32,929 nt of DNA from Boseongicola sp. (GCA_029287375.1 JARFRG010000118.1:1-32929); one strand, 5' to 3'. Counted from the first letter of the stretch, positions 9,883 through 20,226 are shown. Notes: generated from the letters alone by a model not told the origin. Numbers and translations are program-made.

Positions 9883-10689
9883 CTATTGGTCAGAGCTGAT
9901 GACGCTTACATCAACATCCAAAGCCTCGACCCCGTTGCCTTGCGCGACCCCTCGGATCGGTGCGGCATCGACCGAGTCAAAGCCTGACCCAAGCCGAATG
10001 TAAGTCTCGTCCGGACATTTGAGGTTTGATGCATCAAACCCAACCCAGCCCAGATCGCGAACGTACAATTCCGCCCAGGCGTGGCTTGCGTCGGCGATAT
10101 CACCCTCGGCATGAAGATACCCCGTCACATACCGTGCAGGGATTTCCAGACAAATAGCGGTCGCAATGAGAGTATGCGCGTGGTCCTGACACACGCCACG
10201 ACCCGTTTCCAATGCTTCGGCCGCGGTTGTCTGACTGTCTGTCTCGCCTGGCACATATGCGATTGCCTCGCCGACGGCCGCGGCAAGCGCATGGGCCTCG
10301 GCCAGCGGCGTTTCGGCCCCTGCAATCGCACCCCGTGCCAGCTCTCGAATGGTGTTGTTCGTGCGCGTGAACTGCCCTTGTCGTACATAGGCCAGCGGCG
10401 GAACCTTTTCGCGGTGACCCTGAAGAACACCCGCGAGGTCTTTTGTCACAACCGTTCCACTCACTTCGACGACAACACTGTCGACAGATCCGCGAAACGT
10501 CATCGTTTCAATCAGATCACCGGCTCCGTCGCGGAAATTTGCGCCGCGCGTGGCCCCGTCAATTTTGACGTTCCAATCCAGCACATTCTGTCCGTCAAAC
10601 AGCGATGGCCACAAGCGTAGCGATTGCGTGACACCGCGCATTGGCGGATCAAACCGATATGTCGTGCGGTGGTTCACATCCAGGCGCAT
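9883..10689 (-). CDS. Transglutaminase-like family protein
   Basis: 268 aa; N-terminal YRFDPPMRGVTQSLRLWPS and catalytic GRGVCQDHAHTLIATAICLEIPARYVTGYL ... DASHAWAELYV (Cys-His-Asp). Confidence 0.93.
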   Translation of the reverse strand: MRLDVNHRTTYRFDPPMRGVTQSLRLWPSLFDGQNVLDWNVKIDGATRGANFRDGAGDLIETMTFRGSVDSVVVEVSGTVVTKDLAGVLQGHREKVPPLAYVRQGQFTRTNNTIRELARGAIAGAETPLAEAHALAAAVGEAIAYVPGETDSQTTAAEALETGRGVCQDHAHTLIATAICLEIPARYVTGYLHAEGDIADASHAWAELYVRDLGWVGFDASNLKCPDETYIRLGSGFDSVDAAPIRGVAQGNGVEALDVDVSVISSDQ

Positions 10690-11651
10690 TACCGTCCCTC
10701 TCCGCTTAGATAAACGTCGCCGATGGTTGCCGACAGGTCAGATATCTCGTTGATAGACCGCGTCAAAAACTCGTGCAGGCCTTCTTCAAAAATATCCTCG
10801 ACGGATATCTCTGACAGGTTTGCCACGAGCAGACGTGCCTGTGTCTGCGCCGTGGTGGTGTTCCCATAGGCGCGCGCAAGCCGGTCAAGATGCCAACAGG
10901 TCTCTTCCGCGCATGTAATCAGCGATCTCGGAGCCTTGCGGTTCAAGATCAGGAAATCCGCGATCTTGGCAGCGGTGACTTCGCCGCCGTAAGCCCAGCT
11001 AAACGCCCGGTGCGCCGATAACGCGCGCAAAATCGTCCGCCACTGATAGTTGTCGAGACCTGACCCCACAAAGTCGACCTGCGGCAAAAGCACAAAATAT
11101 TTCACGTCCAAAAGGCGCGCGGTGCTGTCAGCGCGTTCCAGATAATTGCCAATGTTCAGGAAGTCATAGCCATCGATACGAAGCTGGGTGTCCTCGATCG
11201 TACCGCGGATCAGCGATGCGGTGCGCAAGGTCCAGTCGATCAGATCATTCATTGAAAGCTTTGAACGCTCGGTACGCTTTAATTCGCGCATCTCCTGATG
11301 GGCATTGTTCAGCGCGTCCCACGTCTGACTGGTGAGTGACGTGCGCACGATCCGCGCGTTTTCGCGTGCGTTCTCGATGTTTGAGGCGACAGAAGAGGCG
11401 TTGTCGGAATCAAAGAACAGAAAGCTTTCCACATTTCGTTCCCGGACATCATCACCATACTTGGCGGCAAAGCCCCGGGATGTTCCACTGGCGCGCAGCA
11501 CGGATTCCCATTCATTGCGATAGCCGCCAGACGTATTGGGAAGCAACGCATTGCGCGAGCCAACCTCAAACAGGCGCGCAACCGTGTCGGCGCGTTCGAC
11601 ATAGCGGCCGATCCAGAAAAGATTAGCGGCATGGCGTGAAAGAAGAGTCAT
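10689..11651 (-). CDS. Alpha-E domain-containing protein
   Basis: MTLLSRHAANLFWIGRYVERADTVARLFEVGSRN is the canonical alpha-E start; 4-nt overlap with the upstream ATP-grasp gene. Confidence 0.92.
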   Translation of the reverse strand: MTLLSRHAANLFWIGRYVERADTVARLFEVGSRNALLPNTSGGYRNEWESVLRASGTSRGFAAKYGDDVRERNVESFLFFDSDNASSVASNIENARENARIVRTSLTSQTWDALNNAHQEMRELKRTERSKLSMNDLIDWTLRTASLIRGTIEDTQLRIDGYDFLNIGNYLERADSTARLLDVKYFVLLPQVDFVGSGLDNYQWRTILRALSAHRAFSWAYGGEVTAAKIADFLILNRKAPRSLITCAEETCWHLDRLARAYGNTTTAQTQARLLVANLSEISVEDIFEEGLHEFLTRSINEISDLSATIGDVYLSGEGR

Positions 11652-13069
11652 TCTGCCATCACCCACGTGTCTTTGACGCCGCCGCCCTGACTGGAATTCA
11701 CCACAAGGGAATCCTGTGTCAATGCAACGCGCGTGAGGCCACCCGGTACAAGTTCGATGTTTTGACCAACAAGGCAGTAAGGGCGCAGATCCACATGGCG
11801 CGGCGCTATGCCTTCTTCGACAAAGGTCGGGCATGTCGACAGTGCCAGAGTTGGCTGCGCGATGTAATTGTCTGGGTCTTCCTCGATTTTTAGCCGGAAC
11901 GACTCGATTTGTTCCTTGGTTGAACGCGGCCCGACAAGCATCCCGTAGCCCCCGGAACCATGGACTTCTTTGACCACAAGGTCGCCAAGGTTCTCGAGCA
12001 CGTATTTCTGTTCGTCCGATTTGGAGCATTGCCATGTCGGCACGTTCTTCAGGATCGGTTCTTCCCCCAGATAAAATCGGATCATGTCAGGTACGAACGT
12101 ATAGATCGCCTTGTCGTCGGCGACGCCTGCGCCGGGGGCGCTCGCGATGGCCACCCCGCCAGAGCGATAGACGTTCATCAGGCCCGGCACGCCAAGCATG
12201 GAATCCGGGCGAAAGCACAGCGGATCAAGATATGCGTCATCAATCCGACGATAGATGACATCGACCTTCTTTGGCCCCTCGGTCGTGCGCATCCAGCAAA
12301 AATCACCCTCGACGAACAAATCCTGACCTTCGACAAGCGCGACGCCCATCATGTCGGCCAGAAAGCTGTGCTCGTAATAGGCTGAATTGAAATGGCCGGG
12401 CGTCAGGATGGCCACGGTGGGCGCGCCCTCGCATTTGTCCGGCGCGACACTTGCCAGAGTTCGGCGCAACTGTGCCGGATAACTGTCAACCGGGGCAATT
12501 CGGTTTTCGCGGAACAATTGCGGAAACATCCGCATCATAATCTCGCGATTTTCCAGCATATACGAGACACCAGACGGCGTGCGGCAATTGTCTTCAAGAA
12601 CAAAGAATTCGTCGGGGCCGGTGCGCACAAGGTCGATGCCCACGATGTGGCTATACACGCCGCGTGGAGGTTTGATCCCCACGACAGCCTTCTCATAGGC
12701 CGCGTTCTGATAGACTAGACGCCCCGGAATAACGCCCGCTTTGACGATCTCGCCGCGACTGTAGACATCCAGCAAAAAGGCATTCAGCGCTTTGGCACGT
12801 TGTTTGATGCCGCGATCCAGTTTGCGCCATTCGTCAGCGGAAAAGACCCGTGGGAACATGTCGAAGGGGATCAGCCGATCCGGGTCGCCGCCTTCGCCGT
12901 AAACGGCAAAGGTGATTCCGATGCGCCTGAACAAAGCTTCGGCTTCGGATTGCTTGGTGTTTCGAAATTCCGCCGGCATGTCCGCGGCCCAACTGTCCAG
13001 ACCCGAATAGGGTGACCGGATCGCTCCGCTGCTTCCCATTTCATTGAAATAGCTTGGCTTTTCTACCAT
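11648..13069 (-). CDS. Circularly permuted ATP-grasp type 2 family protein
   Basis: MVEKPSYFNEMG...; VLEDNCRTPSGVSYMLENR, VAILTPGHFNSAYYEHSFLAD, VVKEVHGSGGYGMLVGP; SD GAGGGAA upstream. Confidence 0.93.
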   Translation of the reverse strand: MVEKPSYFNEMGSSGAIRSPYSGLDSWAADMPAEFRNTKQSEAEALFRRIGITFAVYGEGGDPDRLIPFDMFPRVFSADEWRKLDRGIKQRAKALNAFLLDVYSRGEIVKAGVIPGRLVYQNAAYEKAVVGIKPPRGVYSHIVGIDLVRTGPDEFFVLEDNCRTPSGVSYMLENREIMMRMFPQLFRENRIAPVDSYPAQLRRTLASVAPDKCEGAPTVAILTPGHFNSAYYEHSFLADMMGVALVEGQDLFVEGDFCWMRTTEGPKKVDVIYRRIDDAYLDPLCFRPDSMLGVPGLMNVYRSGGVAIASAPGAGVADDKAIYTFVPDMIRFYLGEEPILKNVPTWQCSKSDEQKYVLENLGDLVVKEVHGSGGYGMLVGPRSTKEQIESFRLKIEEDPDNYIAQPTLALSTCPTFVEEGIAPRHVDLRPYCLVGQNIELVPGGLTRVALTQDSLVVNSSQGGGVKDTWVMAE

Positions 13070-13210
13070 AGGTTCCCTCATTCCGAATTTCAGTATGACG
13101 GGCGCGGGGTGGAAGTTAAAGGGCAAGCGCACTGGTGCCAAAAAGGGCGGGTGGCGATTTTGCACATTTGCGTGCTGTTCAGGCAGAAATAGGACGCTAA
13201 GTTCGAAATA

Positions 13211-14215
13211 ATGCAGAAAAAACCCGTCTTAACCTTTACGGACGCCGGAGTTTATTGCCCGGCGGGTGATTTTTTCATCGATCCCTGGAGGCGGGTGGAC
13301 CGGGCATTGATCACACACGGGCATGCCGATCACGCCCGCAGCGGTATGCGCCGTTACCTTGCCACCGATGGGACAGCGCCCGTGATGCGGCATCGCCTTG
13401 GGGACATCGCGCTAGAAACCCTGTCCTACGGCGAGACACGGCAGATCAACGCGGCAACGGTCAGCTTCCATCCCGCAGGGCATGTGCCGGGGTCGGCGCA
13501 AATCCGTGTCGAGGTCGGGGGCGAGGTTTGGGCGGTCTCTGGTGACTACAAAGTTGTCGCTGACGGGGTGAGCGAAGCCTTTGAGCCTGTTGCGTGCCAC
13601 ACCTTCATCAGCGAATGCACCTTTGGGCTGCCGGTCTTTAAATGGGACGACCCGCGGGTCGTTGCCTCTGAGATTAACGCCTGGTGGGCGGCGAACGCAG
13701 GCGCGGGCCGTTTTTCGATCTGCGGTGCCTATGCCTTGGGAAAAGCGCAGCGGATATTGGCCGGGCTTGATCCATCCATCGGTCCGATCCTGACGCACGG
13801 CGCAATTGAGAACACCAACGAGGTTTTGCGCGGACAGGGCATTGCGCTGCCTGAAACGATCCGCGTCACGCCAGACACCAAGCCCAGCGATTATCCCGGC
13901 GCCTTCGTACTTGCGCCGCCATCGGCCCTCGGGAGCGCGTGGGCGGCGCGTTTTCGCCTATCATCGACAGCATTTGCGAGTGGCTGGATGGCCTTGCGCG
14001 GGGTTCGGCGGCGCAGATCGGCTGATCGTGGGTTTGTCATGTCGGATCACGCCGACTGGGACGGTTTGAATGCGGCCATCAAGGCCACTGGGGCCGAGCG
14101 TGTGTTCGTCACCCATGGCTACACGTCTGTATTTCGGCGTTGGCTTGAAGATCAAGGCTACGACGCAGGGGTGGTTCAGACTGAATATAGTGCGGATGAC
14201 GAGGACGTTATCTGA
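13211..14215 (+). CDS. Ligase-associated DNA exonuclease (metallo-beta-lactamase/beta-CASP fold)
   Basis: ALITHGHADHARSGMRRYLAT, HPAGHVPGSAQIRVE, VSGDYK, SDHADWDGL, VFVTHGYT; matches the family found beside bacterial ATP-dependent DNA ligases. Confidence 0.88.
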   Translation: MQKKPVLTFTDAGVYCPAGDFFIDPWRRVDRALITHGHADHARSGMRRYLATDGTAPVMRHRLGDIALETLSYGETRQINAATVSFHPAGHVPGSAQIRVEVGGEVWAVSGDYKVVADGVSEAFEPVACHTFISECTFGLPVFKWDDPRVVASEINAWWAANAGAGRFSICGAYALGKAQRILAGLDPSIGPILTHGAIENTNEVLRGQGIALPETIRVTPDTKPSDYPGAFVLAPPSALGSAWAARFRLSSTAFASGWMALRGVRRRRSADRGFVMSDHADWDGLNAAIKATGAERVFVTHGYTSVFRRWLEDQGYDAGVVQTEYSADDEDVI

Positions 14216-14246
14216 CTTGCGCGGCAAGCTTTGCCTGCCACGCCCG

Positions 14247-14300
14247 CCGGAGGGGTTCCACCCCTCCGGACCTCCCCGAGGTATTTATGAAAGGATGAAG
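14247..14300 (+). repeat. Stem-loop intergenic repeat element, copy 1
   Basis: Perfect inverted repeat CCGGAGGGG-TTCCA-CCCCTCCGG (14247-14269) followed by ACCTCCCCGAGGTATTTATGAAAGGATGAAG. Confidence 0.6.
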
Positions 14301-14370
14301 AGCGCGTTGTGGTTTTCCTTGGGCCAAGCTTTCTGTATGGTTCGGCAAAATTGGCAAATTGAGGCGTGGC

Positions 14371-15891
14371 ATGAGTATCCCGAAACCTGTGGTTTTGTGC
14401 ATTCTGGACGGATGGGGTCTTCGGGCTGAACGAGAGGCAAACGCGCCGGTGCTTGCAGATACGCCGACCTTTGATCGGATCATGGCGACCTGCCCGAATG
14501 CGACACTGATTACCCACGGACCTGACGTGGGTCTGCCAACCGGGCAAATGGGAAATTCGGAAGTCGGCCATACCAATATCGGTGCGGGGCGGATTGTCGC
14601 GATGGATTTGGGGCAGATTGATCTGTCTATCGAAGACGGTTCTTTTTTCGAGCATGAGGCGATACAGGGTTTCGCCGATACGCTTGTCGCATCCGGCGGG
14701 ACTGCGCATTTGATGGGTGTGGTGTCTGACGGCGGGGTTCACGGACATCTGTCGCATCTCTTGGCCGCGGCGAAAGTTCTGTCTGATCGGGGCCTATCGG
14801 TTGCGATACACGCGATTACCGATGGTCGCGATGTGGCACCGCGTTCAGCCGCCGGTTTTATGCAGTCACTTGGGGCCGCTTTGCCTGCAAATACCTGGGT
14901 CGCGACAGTCACGGGCAGATACTACGCGATGGATCGTGACAACCGTTGGGAACGGGTGTCGCAAGCGTACAACGCAATCGTCATGGGGCAGGGCGTAAAG
15001 GTGGATGATCCGCTCTCTGCCATCGGGGCGGCCTATGCGGACGATATCTCGGACGAATTCATCGTCCCCGCGGTTGTGGCCGGGTATGACGGAATGCACG
15101 ATGGCGACGGGCTTTGGTGCCTGAACTTCCGCGCAGACCGCGCGCGCGAAATTCTCAGCGCCATCGGTGATCCCGATTTCGACGCCTTTGACACGGGCAA
15201 CCGGCCCGCACTCTCCGCGCGTTTGGGCATGGTGGACTACTCGGTCGCCCACAATGCTTTCATGGACACGGTCTTTCCGAAACAGAAAATCGCTAACACC
15301 TTGGGAGAATGGGCCAGCAAACACCGGCTCCGCCAGTTCCGTCTCGCGGAAACCGAGAAATATCCGCATGTGACGTTTTTCCTGAATGGTGGGAAAGAAA
15401 CGCCGGAGACCGGGGAGGATCGCTATATGCCCATGTCCCCCAAAGTCGCGACCTATGACATGCAGCCTGAAATGTCGTCGGTCGAGGTCACCGACCATTT
15501 CGTTGCCGCAATAGAGAGCGGCTATGATCTGATCATCGTCAATTACGCCAACCCGGACATGGTTGGTCATACCGGCGATCTTGCAGCTGCGATTGCCGCC
15601 TGCGAAGCTGTAGACCATGGGCTTGCGCGCGTTGTCGCAGCGCTTGAGGTGGCTGGTGGAGCAATGGTTCTGACAGCCGATCATGGCAATTGTGAAACCA
15701 TGGTCGATCCTGTAACCGGCGGGCCGCATACCGCCCATACCACCAATCTTGTGCCTGTCGCCGTGGTCGGCGCGCCCAAGGGGACAACAGTTGCGAACGG
15801 CCGTCTCGCGGATATTGCACCGACTCTTTTGGATCTTTTGGGTCTTGAGGCACCGAAAGAAATGACCGGTCAGAGCCTCCTTAATCGATGA
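14371..15891 (+). CDS. gpmI: 2,3-bisphosphoglycerate-independent phosphoglycerate mutase
   Basis: PVVLCILDGWGLR, GNSEVGHTNIGAGRIV, HAITDGRDVAPRSA, TADHGNCE, TAHTTNLVPV. Confidence 0.97.
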   Translation: MSIPKPVVLCILDGWGLRAEREANAPVLADTPTFDRIMATCPNATLITHGPDVGLPTGQMGNSEVGHTNIGAGRIVAMDLGQIDLSIEDGSFFEHEAIQGFADTLVASGGTAHLMGVVSDGGVHGHLSHLLAAAKVLSDRGLSVAIHAITDGRDVAPRSAAGFMQSLGAALPANTWVATVTGRYYAMDRDNRWERVSQAYNAIVMGQGVKVDDPLSAIGAAYADDISDEFIVPAVVAGYDGMHDGDGLWCLNFRADRAREILSAIGDPDFDAFDTGNRPALSARLGMVDYSVAHNAFMDTVFPKQKIANTLGEWASKHRLRQFRLAETEKYPHVTFFLNGGKETPETGEDRYMPMSPKVATYDMQPEMSSVEVTDHFVAAIESGYDLIIVNYANPDMVGHTGDLAAAIAACEAVDHGLARVVAALEVAGGAMVLTADHGNCETMVDPVTGGPHTAHTTNLVPVAVVGAPKGTTVANGRLADIAPTLLDLLGLEAPKEMTGQSLLNR

Positions 15892-16991
15892 AATTCCTTT
15901 CGGTTTGCATTTGCGTTGCGTTGGCCCCCGCGGCAATTGCGCAGGAAAGCCCTGCTGACCTTGCCCGCGAAGCGTCCGATTATCTGGGGCAGGCGGCGCT
16001 TGCCTTGTCCGAGGCGCAAGGTGCGCGCAATCGCATCAGTGCGTTGACAACGACGGTGCGTGCTTACGAGCGCGGGTTGGCGGCGATGCGCGAGGGTTTG
16101 CGCCTGGCGTCGCTTGAGGAGCGCGCTTTGCGAGACACCCTTGCTGGACGCGACGCCGAGCTGATGCAGCTTTTGGCGGTATTGCAGGCGGTCGAACGCG
16201 GAGGCGACGCAACCCGCATGTTGCACCCGGATGGTCCGCTGCCGGCAATCCGCGCGGGCATGCTAGCGGGTGAATTTGTGCCTGCGCTGAATGCTCGCGC
16301 ACGTTCTGTCGCGTCAGACCTGGAAGACATGCAGGCGGTGATTGCCGTTCAAAGTGCGGCACAGTCCCAGATCGAAGAGGGGTTGGCAGGCATTCGAACC
16401 GCGCGTCTCGCGCTTGCCGAAGCCGTTTCTAACCGCACAGATCTGCCGCAAACTGCTGCAACGGACGACGCGACCATGGAAGCATTAATCAATTCCTCGG
16501 AAACGCTTGCCGCCTTTGCCGATAATTTCAGCACGCAGGCTTCGGCCCCTGTCCCGGACGACGTAATTTGGGAACTTCCGGTCATCGGACGGATCCTGCG
16601 GGGATATAAAGAAGCCGATGCGGCGGGCGTTCAGCGCCCCGGGTGGATTTTGACCACGCAAGCGGGGGCGATTGTCACGACGCCCGCGCCCGCCACGGTC
16701 CGATTTTCTGGCGTGCTGCCGGACTTTGGAAGTGTCGTTTTGCTGGAGCCTCGTGCGGGCGAGTTACTGATCCTTGCCGGGATCGCCGACATCTTCGTGC
16801 GTCGCGGCCAAATTCTGTCAGCGGGCGAACCAATCGGTCTTATGGGCGGCGATTTTGCACGTGAACAAGAGAAATTGATCGAAACGGAACAACGCAGTGG
16901 TCAACCTCGGCGCGAAACGCTTTATATTGAATTAAGACAGGGCCGCGAGGCTGTTGACCCCGTGTCACGGTTTCCCCGCCACACAGAGTAA
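15888..16991 (+). CDS. Murein hydrolase activator EnvC-like protein (coiled coil plus degenerate M23/LytM domain)
   Basis: Signal peptide, coiled-coil region, C-terminal LytM-like PAPATVRFSGVLPDFGSVVLLEPRAGELLILAGI...LYIELRQGREAVDP; ATGA overlap with gpmI. Confidence 0.82.
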   Translation: MKFLSVCICVALAPAAIAQESPADLAREASDYLGQAALALSEAQGARNRISALTTTVRAYERGLAAMREGLRLASLEERALRDTLAGRDAELMQLLAVLQAVERGGDATRMLHPDGPLPAIRAGMLAGEFVPALNARARSVASDLEDMQAVIAVQSAAQSQIEEGLAGIRTARLALAEAVSNRTDLPQTAATDDATMEALINSSETLAAFADNFSTQASAPVPDDVIWELPVIGRILRGYKEADAAGVQRPGWILTTQAGAIVTTPAPATVRFSGVLPDFGSVVLLEPRAGELLILAGIADIFVRRGQILSAGEPIGLMGGDFAREQEKLIETEQRSGQPRRETLYIELRQGREAVDPVSRFPRHTE

Positions 16992-17000
16992 GGACTTGTA

Positions 17001-18362
17001 ATGAAAAGATTCTTTTTAGCGTCTGTCACCGGTGTCATGTTGGGCGCTGTTGTGACCACGCAGGTGGCAGGCCCGCTGCTGGCGCAGGAAGCGGACCGAA
17101 AAGCCTCGGTTTACGAACAATTGGACCTGTTTGGTGACATTTTCGAGCGGATCCGCGCGCAATATGTCGAAGAAGTCGACGAGGCGGATCTGATCGAAGC
17201 CGCGATCAACGGCATGCTGACCTCACTTGATCCGCATTCGTCGTATTTGTCCCCGGACGACGCGGCGGACATGCGTGTGCAGACACGCGGCGAATTTGGA
17301 GGCCTTGGAATCGAGGTCACGCAGGAAGAAGGCTTTGTGAAAGTCGTGTCTCCGATGGACGGAACGCCTGCGGATCAGGCAGGTGTCGAGGCCGGCGATT
17401 TCATTACCCACGTGGATGGCGAAAGCGTTCTGGGTCTTGGGCTGGATCAGGCCGTTGACATGATGCGCGGTCCTGTGGGCAGTGAGATCATCATCACCGT
17501 CGTTCGCGAGGGCTCACCCGAACCGTTCGACGTGTCCATTATCCGCGACATCATCACATTGACCGCCGTGCGTTCGCGCACTGTCGGGGACACTGTCGTC
17601 TTACGGCTTTCAACCTTCAGCGATCAGACCTTTCCATCCATGCGCGATCAGCTTGCAGAACGCGTCGAAGAGCTGGGTGGTCTGGACAACGTAAACGGTT
17701 TTGTGATCGATCTGCGCAACAACCCCGGCGGACTTCTCAATCAGGCCGTACGGGTTTCGGATGCGTTTTTGGATGCGGGCGAAATTGTCTCGACCCGTGG
17801 CCGTGATCCGCAGGATGGCGACCGCTTCAACGCGCAGCAAGGTGATTTGGCCGACGGAAAACCAGTGGTCGTTTTGATCAATGGCGGGTCGGCCTCGGCC
17901 TCTGAAATCGTCGCAGGTGCGCTTCAGGACCACCGCCGTGCGATTGTCGTGGGCACCAAGAGCTTTGGCAAAGGGTCGGTTCAGACAGTGATGCCGTTGC
18001 GGGGCGAAGGGGCTATGCGCCTGACCACCGCGCGCTATTACACGCCGTCCGGGCGGTCCATTCAGGCGCTGGGCGTGTCTCCTGACATCATCGTGGCACA
18101 GCCGCCGCGTCGTGAAGAAACCGAGGGCGAGACGTCACAACGCGGCGCACGGTCCGAGGCGGATCTTCGCGGAAGTCTCAATAATGACAGCCTCAGCGAA
18201 GACGAGCGTCGCCTCATTGAAGCGGATCGCGCCAAAGCCGAAGCGTCGGCTGATCTGCGCGAAGAAGATTATCAACTGGCCTATGCTATTGATATTCTTA
18301 AAGGTATTTCGGCGCTTGGCCCGGAATATGCCGCGGCGCTTGCTGCACAAAGCGGCAATTGA
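17001..18362 (+). CDS. C-terminal processing peptidase, S41 family
   Basis: YEQLDLFGDIFERIRAQYVEEVDEADLIEAAINGML, PDZ GGLGIEVTQEEGFVKVVSPMDGTPA, catalytic GGSASASEIVAGALQDH...KSFGKGSVQ. Confidence 0.95.
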   Translation: MKRFFLASVTGVMLGAVVTTQVAGPLLAQEADRKASVYEQLDLFGDIFERIRAQYVEEVDEADLIEAAINGMLTSLDPHSSYLSPDDAADMRVQTRGEFGGLGIEVTQEEGFVKVVSPMDGTPADQAGVEAGDFITHVDGESVLGLGLDQAVDMMRGPVGSEIIITVVREGSPEPFDVSIIRDIITLTAVRSRTVGDTVVLRLSTFSDQTFPSMRDQLAERVEELGGLDNVNGFVIDLRNNPGGLLNQAVRVSDAFLDAGEIVSTRGRDPQDGDRFNAQQGDLADGKPVVVLINGGSASASEIVAGALQDHRRAIVVGTKSFGKGSVQTVMPLRGEGAMRLTTARYYTPSGRSIQALGVSPDIIVAQPPRREETEGETSQRGARSEADLRGSLNNDSLSEDERRLIEADRAKAEASADLREEDYQLAYAIDILKGISALGPEYAAALAAQSGN

Positions 18363-18394
18363 TCACGCCTCTTGGCAAGGCCAGAGGCTGACAA

Positions 18395-18425
18395 ACCGGC
18401 GGGACATGGTTCCGCCGGTATTTTT
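18395..18425 (+). terminator. Rho-independent terminator after the S41 peptidase gene
   Basis: Stem ACCGGCGG / CCGCCGGT with 9-nt loop, followed by ATTTTT. Confidence 0.8.
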
Positions 18426-18538
18426 GCACCTGCGTTCAGGGCATGCGACCTCAACATCGCTGAATGTGTTCTGTTCAAAAATCCGCGATGTTCTCTGCCC
18501 GGTTTTCCCGCTAGGATCTCGCGCGAAAGAGAGGCCCC

Positions 18539-19468
18539 ATGCCCGCAATCGTCCAGGTCGAGAATGTCACCAAAACCTACGATGGTGGGTTCGAGGCCCT
18601 AAGAAACACCAACCTCGAAATTGAACAGGGCGAGATTCTCGCGCTGCTCGGACCTAATGGTGCGGGCAAGACCACGTTGATCTCGACCATCTGCGGTTTG
18701 TCCGCGCCGACGTCGGGCCACATCCGCGTCGGGGGGCACGATGTCGTCAGCGATTTTCGCGAAGCCCGCAAGCTTGTCGGCCTCGTGCCGCAGGAGATAA
18801 ATCTCGAGCCCTTCGAATTTGTGATGAATACGGTGCGTTTTTCGCGCGGCCTGTTCGGCAAATCCAGGAATGATGCGCTGCTTGAAAGCGTTCTGCGTGA
18901 CCTGTCGCTTTGGGACAAGCGCAATGCACGCATCGCAGAATTGTCCGGCGGCATGAAACGCCGTGTGCTGATCGCAAAGGCGCTGAGCCACGAACCCCGC
19001 GTGTTGTTTCTTGACGAACCCACAGCCGGGGTCGACGTCGAACTCAGAAAAGACATGTGGGCGCTCGTCGACCGTCTGCGCCAGGATGGCGTTACGATCA
19101 TCCTGACAACCCACTACATCGAGGAAGCTGAAGCCATTGCCGACCGTGTCGGGGTCATCAACAAGGGCGAGATCTTGCTGGTCGAGGACAAGGCCGATTT
19201 GCTTGCGCGGATGGGCCGCAAGGAAATGCGGATCGAACTCACAGAAACTGTCTCGGCCGTGCCTTTGAGCCTGAAAAAGTACGACCTTGCCCGCGTCGAT
19301 GACGGCGCGGCGCTTGTCTACTCCTATGACACGCGCGGCGAACGCACAGGCATCACGTCGCTCTTGACGGACTTGCAAGGGGCCGGGCTTGGCCTGAAGG
19401 ACGTTCAAACCAGACAAAGCTCACTCGAAGACATCTTCGTCACCCTCGTGCAGGAGGCTTCGGCATGA
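18539..19468 (+). CDS. ABC transporter ATP-binding protein (YadG-like, ABC-2 type exporter)
   Basis: Walker [10 protein letters not shown], signature LSGGMKRR, Walker [11 protein letters not shown]. Confidence 0.93.
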   Translation: MPAIVQVENVTKTYDGGFEALRNTNLEIEQGEILALLGPNGAGKTTLISTICGLSAPTSGHIRVGGHDVVSDFREARKLVGLVPQEINLEPFEFVMNTVRFSRGLFGKSRNDALLESVLRDLSLWDKRNARIAELSGGMKRRVLIAKALSHEPRVLFLDEPTAGVDVELRKDMWALVDRLRQDGVTIILTTHYIEEAEAIADRVGVINKGEILLVEDKADLLARMGRKEMRIELTETVSAVPLSLKKYDLARVDDGAALVYSYDTRGERTGITSLLTDLQGAGLGLKDVQTRQSSLEDIFVTLVQEASA

Positions 19469-20226
19469 ACTGGAACGGCATCCGCGCGATATACCGCTTT
19501 GAAATGGCACGATTTTTCCGCTCGATTATTCAGTCGATCGTCTCGCCTGTTCTGTCCACATCGCTCTATTTCGTCGTCTTCGGTGCCGCCATCGGCAGCC
19601 GCATCGACAGCGTCGAAGGCGTCAGCTACGGCGCCTTCATCGTGCCGGGCCTCATCATGCTCTCGGTCCTCACGCAATCCTTGCAGAACGCCAGCTTCGG
19701 CATCTATTTCCCAAAGTTCATCGGCACGATCTACGAAATCCTGTCGGCCCCGATCTCCTCACTGGAAATCGTCATCGGATACGTCGGTGCCGCCGCTTCA
19801 AAAGCAATGATCATCGGCTCGATCATCCTCACCACGTCGTTTTTCTTCGTCGACATCTCAATTCAGCACCCGTTCTGGATGCTCGCTTTCCTCTCGCTCA
19901 CCTGCGTGTCTTTCTCGCTCCTCGGTTTCATCATTGGCATCTGGGCCAGAAGCTTTGAGCAATTGAACCTCGTCCCCCTCCTCGTGGTGACCCCGCTCGT
20001 GTTCCTCGGCGGCTCGTTTTACTCTATCACAATGCTGCCACCGATCTGGCAATCCATCTCGCTCTTCAATCCGGTGCTTTACCTCGTTTCGGGCTTTCGT
20101 TGGTCGTTCTTTGGCACCTCGGACGTACCCGTTGTGGCCAGCCTTATCGCGATCACCGGCTTCACGACGCTTTGCCTTTTCATCGTCTGGTGGATTTTCC
20201 GCACGGGTTACCGCCTCAAAGCCTGA
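19465..20226 (+). CDS. ABC-2 type transporter permease (YadH-like)
   Basis: 6-TM-like hydrophobic pattern; [43 protein letters not shown] overlap with ATPase gene. Confidence 0.92.
   Translation: MNWNGIRAIYRFEMARFFRSIIQSIVSPVLSTSLYFVVFGAAIGSRIDSVEGVSYGAFIVPGLIMLSVLTQSLQNASFGIYFPKFIGTIYEILSAPISSLEIVIGYVGAAASKAMIIGSIILTTSFFFVDISIQHPFWMLAFLSLTCVSFSLLGFIIGIWARSFEQLNLVPLLVVTPLVFLGGSFYSITMLPPIWQSISLFNPVLYLVSGFRWSFFGTSDVPVVASLIAITGFTTLCLFIVWWIFRTGYRLKA

Noticed and set aside
14866-15936. 356-aa minus-strand ORF antisense to gpmI
   Set aside because: Sense strand is a full-length phosphoglycerate mutase; antisense shows no domain signature.
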